Assembly: GCA_016648135.1 (NCBI GenBank)
Contig: JADDOH010014790.1
Span: 1 to 64,000 of the forward strand
Length of the DNA stretch: 64,000 nt
Direction of reading: 5' to 3'
From: Agrypnia vestita
Taxonomy: Eukaryota > Arthropoda > Insecta > Trichoptera > Phryganeidae
The stretch's first letter is position 1. Each line of letters opens with the position of its first letter. Positions 56,250 through 64,000 of this stretch are shown here, piece after piece. The translations under genes and the position numbers were made by a program. The notes beneath the pieces were generated by a model that was given only the letters and a program-made list of their open reading frames with translations, was not told the origin of the DNA and did no database searches.

Positions 56250-56995
56250 TTGGTGCTTGTAACGGGCTCAAGCGGATGGCGGTCTATCCGCTCAAGCAAT
56301 TGAGTACAAATTTCCAGGGCGTGCTGGGTGCCTGACCAGGTCCTTCGTGGGTTGCTATCCCCTCGTCACTACTGTAGTAACAACAGATTCCTCTGCTGGG
56401 TCCCCAGACCAGATCCTCTGTGAGTTACGTTTTACTCTTTCGCTTCGCACCATGTCTTTATTACTTTCTATGCCCTATTTATTTGAATAATTCTTGCTAT
56501 ATACCCTATTTCTTATATATAGATACTATAAGGCTTCCCAGACTTGTTAACAGATTTGAACAGTTAGACGTTTTTTCCACAAATTTAAATAAATTCAAAC
56601 ATACAATTCGCAATATTCTTAATCAACAATGAACTTTCCTCTATGTCTAAAAATAATCCTCAAATATATGTAATTATCACTCTTTTCTTGTATTCTTATC
56701 CTATAAAAAAAAAAATTCTTAATTTATATTTCTGTAATTATCGCTAATCCTATAAAAAATATGATGTATTTATAGATTTATGAAATTATGGATTCTGTGT
56801 TTAAGTTTAGTTGTAGAGCTCTTTTTATATTTCTGTTATTATGTCATTTTATATTTCTTTATATGACTTTTTTTATTTTCTTTTTATATTTCTCATTACC
56901 GACATGTATTACCCAATGTTTATGTAAATGCTCTGATGGGCGTATATATACTGAAATAAATAAATAATAAATAAATAATAAATAAATAAATAACG
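56250..56995 (+). pseudogene. Probable non-LTR retrotransposon 3' end with AAATA tail
   Basis: The plus-strand frame ending at 56632 closes with residues R-L-P-R-L-V-N-R-F-E-Q-L-D-V-F-S-T-N-L-N-K-F-K-H-T-I-R-N-I-L, similar in style to the end of CR1/Jockey-type reverse transcriptases (R-L-P ... x-S-x-x-x-F-K-x-x-I-R-x-x-L). The stop is followed by about 310 bp of AT-rich 3' region and a TAAATAAATAA tail at 56955-56993. The GC-rich 56265-56410 part upstream seems unrelated to the frame. I am not certain of the family. Confidence 0.5.
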
Positions 56996-57929
56996 AGATG
57001 GTTAGAATCCGGAGTGGAATTTAGTTACTGTGAATTCAAGAACGGCACTCCGATTTAGTTCGTGTCCAGTGACTTTGCGGATTATATAGAAGTTTTAATT
57101 GTTTCAAACACTTCATTTACCTGCCACAGTCACGTCCCGTGAGAATACTAAAATATGTAACAGTAAATAAAATTATTTGCAGATTCCGTGCCACGAAAAT
57201 GTGACGAAATCTCAACCGTGCGTTGGAATTCGCTTGCACTATCTTAAATGCTTTTAGATGATCCGAAAACGATTTTTAATATGAGATAATAGGCTTTTAC
57301 ATAACATACATTGAAACACGATTCACAATCGTGATAGATTTTTAAATTTGTATTTTAAGAATTTGGCGTTCAATTATCTCGTCACGCACGGGTTTCGCAA
57401 AATTTGTGAATTAGAACAACTTTACGATATCCCCATTTAAAGCGACAAGAGCAAAATTTAGTTTAGCAAACTTCAACTTATCACACAGGGAAAAGTCTGC
57501 AGAAGAGAAGACGGAATTTTTCGTTGAAAAATTTTGCGAAATTAAAGTGACAAAGCTACGTAATATAGTGAAGACCCAACTCTATGAATAACTTACATAG
57601 TATCAACAACGCTTACTATTATTGCGGTATTAAAATATACAAATAAGGGTAAAAGTAAAAACTTACTACCTTTTAATGATAATATAATAATAAAATATTT
57701 AAGCAAACGTATATAAACATGGATTTTATACAAGATTTACACAATATACGACACTCGTTGATGTCAGCCAAGACGCATGTCACACATGATTCACCCCATC
57801 CTGCGAAATAGGCATTGATCATGGATTGTGGTACATCTGTTATAATAGTGATTACGGATAGTGGTATACCTGTTATAATAGTAATCTTACTATTGTCTAA
57901 TGCCGATAGTTGCCCGTAGAATTGCGAAA
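56996..57929. other. Non-coding, no gene seen
   Basis: AT-rich; no supported feature. Confidence 0.4.
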
Positions 57930-58016
57930 ATCAGTCAACAATCAGATACAGATCTCAAATAACCGTTAATATTATTATTTAACCCGTTAGAATAACAGTT
58001 TTGGCCATCACTGTAC
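57930..58016. repeat. MITE family 2, right half
   Basis: CAACAATCAGATACAGATCT, CAAATAACCGTTAATA, AACCCGTTAGAATAACAG and the end GGCCATCACTGTACAG match the right halves at 540-625 and 18600-18660. Confidence 0.6.
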
Positions 58017-58138
58017 AGAGTCAGTACGTCTGATTTTTTGCACATTTAATAAAAATATTACAAAATCTTAATAATATCTTATATTAATAAAACACTGAGA
58101 AGAGAAAACAGTCTATTATTATTTCTTCTTCAATAAGT

Positions 58139-58210
58139 CGCTCTCGTATCCCAATGGGCGTGACACTGGCTTCCCATATCGAGGATTCCGGGTTCGATTC
58201 CCGGTGAGGT
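58139..58210 (+). repeat. tRNA-like SINE head, family S3
   Basis: GCTCTCGTATCCCAATGGGC is an A-box region, and CCGGGTTCGATTCCCGG is a perfect T arm carrying the B box. A second copy with the same layout is at 60875-60944. The D and anticodon stems do not fold properly, so this is not a working tRNA. Confidence 0.65.
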
Positions 58211-58437
58211 TATAATACATCTACGTGATTAAATCAAGCCTAGAGTATTTTGGTGCTGTGTTTCGCTACAGTTATTGGGGCCTACGACCTGTTGTAACTA
58301 AACAAAAAAAAATTCTTGCCATTACAGCCAACATGCTTTGTGGTAACATTATTATTATTCATAAAAAGAAAATACTTTGTATAAAATTATTTATTGAATT
58401 ATCGACATAACTTCCTTATATTGTATTTGTTAATGTG

Positions 58438-58839
58438 TCATCATCATCTTCATCCCCTTGTCCTAGTAGGGTCGGGGCCCAAAGACTCGACAAGGTGCTT
58501 CCATATTCCCCTGTCTTGCTGCTTTCGCATGAGTCAACCAGTCTGGACTCTGTTTTCAAACACATTTTTTGTTGCTTTTCCCAGCTTAATCGGGGGCCAC
58601 CCACCGGCCGTATTCCCTCTGGGTCGCAAAGAGAATTATTCTTGGACTTCGTTCCTCTGGCATCTTAGCACATATCCAAGCCACCTCATTTGTGATTTTT
58701 CATTGTGTAGGAGTAGGGGCTCCATGCCGAGTGTGTGCCTTATGTCAGCACTTCTCACTCTGTCCATCAGTGTGATTCCCGCTACCCCCCTTAGAATCCC
58801 GGTTAAACTCGTAACATTCCATGTGCCGATTTTCAACAT
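58438..58839 (-). pseudogene. Non-LTR retrotransposon with endonuclease start fused to reverse transcriptase end
   Basis: ATG at 58839 opens M-L-K-I-G-T-W-N-V-T-S-L-T-G, the first strand of the apurinic-like endonuclease domain. After I-L-R-G the same frame continues V-A-G-I-T-L-M-D-R-V-R-S-A-D-I-R, L-L-L-H-N-E-K-S-Q-M-R-W-L-G-Y-V-L-R, the C-terminal tail of the same class of protein. Most of the endonuclease and all reverse transcriptase motifs are missing. The frame closes at 58636. Further minus-strand DNA to 58438 keeps L-W-A-P-T-L and a GAT-rich tail. It is an internally deleted, probably non-autonomous copy. Confidence 0.8.
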
Positions 58840-58950
58840 CTCTTTGGGTATGTTACACTGGGCCAATGCCTCACCCCTGTATGACCAATAATGTCTGTAT
58901 AACAAATTTATGTCTGTCTAACCAATTTCAATATTAAGCATGCTTTGTAT

Positions 58951-58981
58951 CCTGATGAAGGGATCATTGGTCTTGAAACGT
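58951..58981 (+). other. Hammerhead-core-like motif
   Basis: CCTGATGA, AGGGATCATTGGTCTT, GAAACGTGTTG. The stem is partly wobble-paired. Confidence 0.4.
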
Positions 58982-59071
58982 GTTGATTTTTCAGTAAATA
59001 GTGATTTTAAACAAATTGTTTTCTTTTCAAATATGTTTTAATATAGGTATAGATAATAGTTATTATCTATA

Positions 59072-59106
59072 CCTGATGATGAGAGGGACTGCTCCTCTCG
59101 AAACTA
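59072..59106 (+). other. Hammerhead-core-like motif with perfect stem
   Basis: CCTGATGA, one T, stem GAGAGG with loop GACTGCT and CCTCTC, then GAAACTATAG. The six-pair stem is perfect. The single extra T before it departs from the classical core. A decayed copy is at 40597. Confidence 0.45.
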
Positions 59107-59112
59107 TAGTTG

Positions 59113-60284
59113 TAAATTAATAACTCATATTGTGTGTGTATTACAAAGTATATTAAAACATATTTGAAATTATAATGTTGCACCACGAAGTATCTGCCAA
59201 ATCTTTCAAGGATATTAAATTGTTTTCTTTTTATTCAGTTTGTTAGTTAGCTTGTTTTTAATATAAGGTTTTTAAATAAATAAATAGAGTTTTCAAAGGC
59301 AATCATATCCTTGATCCAAGAATTTGGAAATAGTCGAAAAGCGATACAGCATTAAGCGTACCGTTCTCAAGTATAAGCACAAGAAAGTACGTGATGTGTG
59401 TTACGTTAAAAGTTCAGCGACGAGGTCATGACACGCAAATATGTGCTTGAGCTTTACTATCGATTGATTGCCTCACCGATGCGATAGAGAATTAATTGCA
59501 GGCTGTGGAGTAATTATAATAATAAATAGCCGATGTTGGGCGTGGTTTTTTTCGCCACCTCGTGAGTCGGTGTTTAAAGGCAGATTCGTTTGTGAAATCC
59601 GATTTAACTACGAATTGCGTGACTTACCGGTGACCGGTGACTTTCACTATTCTGGGAAGGTAGAAGTGTAACATTTATGAGAGGTGATAGCCATCGTAAT
59701 CTTGTGTTACGGGTGAATGTGCTAATCAAATTAATTCCCAGGTCTTTCTTACTTCGCAGTGAGATCGTTTCGACAATTTTATGTTCGTTTTAATCTGGTA
59801 GCTAGGGTGATTAACGCACTTCGTGCAGGAGTCTGACAGGTCGTTAGGCCGCCGAGTCGGATCCTTCCAATGGATATTGGAGTTGTTACATTTTATTACA
59901 CGAAAGCATCGGTGTGATAGGAATATTTAAGTCGGTGCCATCTAAACACATGAGCTATATATTTTGTGTAAAGAGATATGCCTTTCAAGGTTTATTTAAA
60001 TGTAAGGGTTTAGGGTGGTTGGGGAACTGCAATCGCCATTATAAAGCTATTACAGATCCCATGACCAACACGGCGCAAGAAATTCAAAATGGCAACTAAG
60101 ATTGAGCCATAATCTGTCTTGGAAATCCAGTGCTAAACTTAAAAAATCGATGATATTTGTTTTAGAAATCCAAGATTGGAAAGAAATGGCTCGTAATGGA
60201 GTTCAACGGAGGAAAGTTTTGAGGAAGCCAAGGCGCACCGAGGGTTATAGAGTTAATAGTGATGTAATATACCTCCGCGGGTAC
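59113..60284. other. Unique, partly GC-richer DNA; no gene accepted
   Basis: No repeat match in the window. Frames at 59468-59671, 59914-60099 and 60102-60299 lie close together on the plus strand but lack known domains and convincing splice borders. Confidence 0.3.
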
Positions 60285-60294
60285 AGGTCGTTTT

Positions 60295-60330
60295 CCTGAT
60301 GACGTTGAATACGACCTCAACGAAACGTCG
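60295..60330 (+). other. Hammerhead-core-like motif with perfect stem
   Basis: CCTGATGA, C, stem GTTGA with loop ATACGACC and TCAAC, then GAAACGTCGATAATC. Upstream AGGTCGT can also pair with the loop ACGACCT. One extra base sits between the core block and the stem. Confidence 0.45.
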
Positions 60331-60375
60331 ATAATCGTTTCTCGGAAAAACATACGGATCGTATAAAATGAGTAG

Positions 60376-60573
60376 TATGAGTAGCTTGTTGGTCTTGTGG
60401 TTAGGACACTCGCCTCGTGATCCAATGGTCGCGGGTTCGAATCTCAGCCCATACTAGCAAGTTAGTCCTATTTTCATAGCACAAGCGTTTAGCTTAGTTT
60501 GAAAATAGTAAGAATATTGATGTGACACGTATTCCGCGTTCGCATCTCTATTTATTAAAAAAAAAAAAAAAAT
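60376..60573 (+). repeat. tRNA-derived SINE, family S2, complete copy
   Basis: The head has an A box (TGGTCTTGTGGTTAGGA) and a B box (GGGTTCGAATCTC), as in a tRNA. The body has AGCAAGTTAGTCCTATTTTC, GCGTTTAGCTTAGTTTGAAA, ATGTGACACGTATTCCGCG and TTCGCATCTCTATTTATT, and a 15-A tail ends it at 60573. RNA polymerase III would transcribe it from the internal boxes. Other copies are at 63137-63345 and 23600-23730, both on the minus strand. Confidence 0.85.
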
Positions 60574-60874
60574 ATCCGTAACCATTTACAGTTAAATATG
60601 TAATGACCTATTCATACATATTAAATTGATTATATACTAGTATTAATAATGAAATATCGACGTATCGCCCAATGGATAATATTTTTCATAAATTTTTTGA
60701 TGTTCTGAAAATATGACAGGCGAAATTGTACGTATTCATTCCTCTATGTAATTCTTTCCCGCATTGATACTTCAGCTCCATTATGGTTTTCGACCTACGA
60801 GTATAAAAATACGTCTACCGATCTTTTTAAAATTATTTAACTGTAGTTCATTTGAGATTTCGGCAACAAAGGTG
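60574..60874. other. Non-coding, no gene seen
   Basis: AT-rich; no feature supported. Confidence 0.4.
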
Positions 60875-60944
60875 GTTCTCGTAGTTCAGTGGGCACGATA
60901 CTGGTTTATCATACCGGGGATTCCATGTTAAACTACTAGTGAGC
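60875..60944 (+). repeat. tRNA-like SINE head, family S3, decayed copy
   Basis: GGTTCTCGTAGTTCAGTGGG, CGATACTGGTTTATCATACC and GGGGATTCCATGTTAAACTA follow the same order as 58139-58210, but the T arm has lost pairing. Confidence 0.6.
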
Positions 60945-61594
60945 TCACAACATATCTATGTGTTTAAAAATAAGAATAAGAATGCGTGCGATTTGCAGTG
61001 CTTGTTCATATTGTATTTCCACAAAAACATCCCGATGTTTTTAAATACTTTTAGGAAAACCAAAGTGTCCAAAAAATGATTATTAGATAGTGATAATAAC
61101 GTAGTTAATTAAGAAATATAGGTATTATGTTTTCACAGTTAACTTATAAGCAATAGTTAACTGGAAGAAACAATAATATGTACTTACTCTACATATCAGT
61201 ATCAATATATGTGAACCTTTTGGCTTTATTCCCATTTTCTCATAGTCACTTCCACATATTTACTGTAACTGCCATCAGTTGGAAAACTCTCGAGGCCAGA
61301 GGTATTTTAATGTGAATAACTGTTAATAATATAATAAGCTTCAGTCTTTGTGTCATCGTAAACTAACGCTTTTGTTGAACATAAATTTGAAAGGAAAATG
61401 ATATGTTACGTTACGAGTGAAAGTGTCAATTTTCTTTAAATTAAGTGGAAGTGTTTTGTTCTGTAAGTATTTTTTTTTTAAAAAGAAATAACAATTTTTT
61501 CTACTGAAATCACAAAGCTAGACATTTATAAAATTAAAAAATAGTTTTCGGGATTCTACAATTTCATATAATACGATAATTGAACCTGCCATGA
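60945..61594. other. Non-coding, no gene seen
   Basis: AT-rich; no feature supported. Confidence 0.4.
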
Positions 61595-61715
61595 ACTGTA
61601 ATACACACAGCTCACATAAGTAGCCCTGGGCCATCCTAAAAAGACTTTTAAACACGTTTCCCATATAATAAGCTTCGCCTGTGTGAGATTTCTATAAATT
61701 GTCTTAATTAATAAT
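61595..61715 (-). repeat. Dispersed repeat family 4, diverged copy (minus strand)
   Basis: On the minus strand: AGAAATCTCACACAGGCGAA, GGAAACGTGTTTAAAAGTC and GGCCCAGGGCTACTTATGTG correspond to the opening and middle of the 9855 copy. Confidence 0.5.
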
Positions 61716-61917
61716 GTAAAAATATTCGCAGTAAGACATTTCAAATAAAAAAAAACAAAAAACAAAGATTTCTAGGAGGAAAGGGCAGGTGTTGGAGAAG
61801 AGCAGGTTAGGGAGTAAAATTTGCGAATTAAAAGGAAAGAAAAAAGGTGAAATGGAATGAAGTCCATTAAAGTTTACGTATTGTTTAGATTTAAATATGG
61901 TAATTGAAGATAAAGAA

Positions 61918-62975
61918 GTAGTGCTTGCGTGAGAATTAATGAGACATTCACATCATGGTTTGATATTACAAAAGGTGTCAAACAGTGATGCGTAATGTCA
62001 CCATGGCTTTTCAACCTGTATATGGATAATTGTATGAAAGAACTGAAGGAACTAGAAGTTGGAGCGAAAATGGACGGACTCACCATATCCTGTCTGCTAT
62101 ACGCAGACGATGCAGTATTAGTGGCTAACAGTGAAGCTGATGTGCAGTGCTTGGTATCCAGGATGTCCGATGTATGCATGCAGAATGAACTTCTGATGAA
62201 TGTCAGCAAATCGAAAGTGATGGTATTCGAGAGAGACGAAAGAGTGACTAAGTGTGATATAATTATAAACAACGAATGCTTAGAACAAGTGAACGAGTTT
62301 GTGTATTTGGAAGTATGTTTAGTAGAGACGGCAAGGCTAAGAATGATATCGAAAGGAGAGTAACTGCGGGAAACAAAGTTAAATGGTGCACTAAATGCAA
62401 TTATGGCCAATAAGAATCTGTCAAAAGAAGCAAGACTAGCGGTACATAATGGCGTTCTAGTGCCATAAGGGTTGGCACTAGAACTCTGACGTATGGAAGT
62501 GAAGCCTGGAATTGGCAAAAGAGGAATGAAAGTAGACTGAATGCGGTGGAAATGCGGTCACTAAGACGCTTGTGTGGAAAATCTTTGGTCGATAGAGTGA
62601 GGAACGAACAAATTAGAAGTGAATGCAATGCTGGCTGTAGTGTGGTAGATAGAATAAAGAAAGGAGTGCTGAGATGGTTTGGTCATGTGGAACGTATGAA
62701 CGAGGAAAGGATGGTTAAGAAAATATATGAGGCGAATGTTGAAGGCAACAGGAATAGAGGGCATCCGCGAAAGACCTGGCACGATCAGGTACTACAAGTA
62801 TTTGAGGATGGCCCTGTTAAGAGCCGCAACAACCGTAGAACGTGTATGAGAAGATGTATGAATGTGGCCGAAGCAAAAGTGGTGTGCCAGGATAGAAGAG
62901 TGTGGCGTTCAATCCTCTCTGCCTACCCCTGCAGGGAAACGGCGTGATGGTTAGTTAGTTAGTTAGTTTTTTAAG
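61918..62975 (+). pseudogene. Non-LTR retrotransposon, 5'-truncated, with YADD reverse transcriptase core (family L1a)
   Basis: The frame from 61918 gives S-A-C-V-R-I-N-E-T-F-T-S-W-F-D-I-T-K-G-V-K-Q, then a TGA (61986-61988) where Gly of the conserved R-Q-G-C is expected, then C-V-M-S-P-W-L-F-N-L-Y-M-D. Y-A-D-D (catalytic Asp pair of the palm) follows at about 62080-62100, then K-S-K-V-M-V-F and E-F-V-Y-L. A base is missing near 62305 and one is added near 62372, and the stretch at 62460-62490 is disturbed. The C terminus is clean from 62546 to the stop at 62945-62947 (R-S-L-R-R-L-C-G, W-F-G-H-V-E-R-M, Y-P-C-R-E-T-A). A TTAG run (62950-62968) is the 3' tail. Three decayed relatives at 1.9, 29.5 and 29.9 kb end in the same place. 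Confidence 0.92.
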
Positions 62976-63136
62976 ATAAAGAAGTGATTGAAGTATGAAT
63001 TGAAGTCAAGGGAGGCTCGGTGGATAAATTAATTTTGTTGCAATGATGAAAATTGAAATCTTGTTGATCTAGAAGGAACTCCACTAATTGATATACTTCT
63101 TAATAAATAAGGGCAGTCTGCTGCGAAGTTTTCTAC
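62976..63136. other. Non-coding, no gene seen
   Basis: AT-rich spacer between two retroposons. Confidence 0.4.
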
Positions 63137-63345
63137 TTTATTTATTTATTTATTTATTGTATATTTTTAATAGAAATGCGAACATGGAATACGTGTCACA
63201 TCATTATCACTATTTTCAAATTAAGCTTAACGATTGCGTTTGAAAATAGGATTAACTTGCTGGTGTCCTGGAAAAAGGCTAGAACCAGCGACCACTGGAT
63301 AACCAAGCGAGATTCATAAACAATACACCAACAAGCTACTCGTTT
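63137..63345 (-). repeat. tRNA-derived SINE, family S2, minus-strand copy with TAAA tail
   Basis: On the minus strand: GAGTAGCTTGTTGGTGTATT head, B box CTGGTTCTAGCC, then CAGCAAGTTAATCCTATTTT, GTTAAGCTTAATTTGAAAAT and TGTGACACGTATTCCATG, ending in a run of AAATA/TAAA. It matches 60376-60573 throughout the body. Confidence 0.85.
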
Positions 63346-64000
63346 ATAATCATTTACTTATACCGGTTTGCACCCGTTGTTGCATGCAGTACTTACTTTA
63401 TATTGATTTCCACAGCACTTTGCTTCACAGTATTCTCAACAACTGTCCTGATGTTATCTGACCATGGCGTCATTGGACGGGTAAAAGGCCTAGTATCGTA
63501 ATAATAGAACTCGTTTTGCGTGGAGTATTTATTTTACACATACGCTTACCGACACCGTGTATGCAGTTATGAAAGAGTAAAATCTTCTATAATTATTTTG
63601 ATTATTCTGATGCCGCCGTGAAAGATTTGGACGAGACGAGGAATTTGAACCAGGTCAGCGGTGATTTATAGGAACAGATAACCAATTTAGGCTGACTAAT
63701 GACTGCTTCTCGCATTCACTCTTGCGCCATTCGGTTAATTATTAACAAACATCTTACATTTTTAAAAATAAGCTAGCTATTAACAAAAATGAGGAACTTT
63801 TAGGTATAATATATTTCGGCAGCCATTAAGGCAGTGAGAATAGCGCTATCTATTTAATGACATTTGCGATATAGTAATGGATACACTTATTAGTTTTAAT
63901 TTTCATTAAACTGAACAATATTTCATTAAAAAAATCTGATTCAGGCCCCACACATTGGTTCCAACGTTAGCGCAAAACGTTGGTTCATGTTTTCAGTACC
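63346..64000. other. Non-coding, possible eroded tRNA-like remnant at 63630-63700
   Basis: On the minus strand CGCTGACCTGGTTCAAATTC resembles a B box and its upstream stem, similar to family S1, but the rest is too decayed to support. The window ends in AT-rich DNA. Confidence 0.3.

Noticed and set aside
58394..58891. Plus-strand 165-codon frame, among the longest in the window
   Set aside because: It is the antisense of the minus-strand retrotransposon piece, whose residues match known motifs.
61874..62518. Minus-strand 214-codon frame, the longest single frame
   Set aside because: It is the opposite strand of the YADD reverse transcriptase remnant and has no recognisable motif of its own.

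Overview
The window is visibly AT-rich eukaryotic nuclear DNA, almost certainly from an insect. The supporting signs are a cecropia-type mariner transposon, TTAGG telomere-type repeats, several tRNA-derived SINE-like repeats, many decayed non-LTR retrotransposon 3' ends, and spliced rather than operon-like coding sequence. The frequent GTAGGTACCTAC runs and the type of non-LTR elements suggest a lepidopteran, but I would not exclude a hemipteran. There is no bacterial or plasmid content, no CRISPR array, no rRNA and no intact tRNA gene.

The only host gene I can support is on the plus strand near 33 kb. An upstream GC-richer stretch (about 32.1-32.6 kb) looks like a promoter and 5' leader. A short coding exon follows (ATG at 32998, GT donor after 33063), then a 43-codon exon (33493-33621) with proper AG/GT borders. 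Both borders are phase 0, so the frame stays open across the intron. I do not recognise the protein, and I could not find its later exons. Most of the window may lie in its long introns or in the intergenic DNA around it.

The rest is transposon-derived. Class II elements with visible ends are: a hAT remnant (15978-16706, exact 8-bp duplication CTCTACAC); a mariner (20085-21368, TA duplication, 29-bp perfect ends, transposase broken by one missing base); a PIF/Harbinger relative (24567-25326, TAA duplication); a palindromic Tc1/mariner-type MITE (30279-30421); a 1.2-kb hAT-type non-autonomous element (43153-44345, CTGCTTTC duplication); and a second hAT remnant (45367-46270) holding a decayed transposase C terminus. 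Non-LTR retrotransposon pieces occur at 1.9, 3.9, 5.0, 19.4, 29.5, 45, 56, 58.5 and 61.9-63.0 kb. The last is the longest and still shows the YADD reverse-transcriptase core. The piece at 19.4 kb has an inverted 5' part, as expected from twin priming.

Multiple copies of unclassified families are also present: a roughly 500-bp snap-back family (5.2, 13.2, 13.8, 35.3 and 36.6 kb), a 500-bp direct repeat (11.6 and 41.7 kb, with a partial inverted copy at 26.6 kb), and several short MITE families. The 47.6-52.5 kb region is a patchwork of tandem repeats. It ends in a compound array at 52.1 kb in which a constant 62-bp block alternates with 8, 5, 6, 7 and 2 copies of TTAGG. Nine or more scattered loci carry a CTGATGA-hairpin-GAAAC motif resembling the hammerhead ribozyme core known from Penelope-like elements. 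The SINE-like repeats fall into three groups (6.7 kb; 23.6, 60.4 and 63.2 kb; 58.1 and 60.9 kb).
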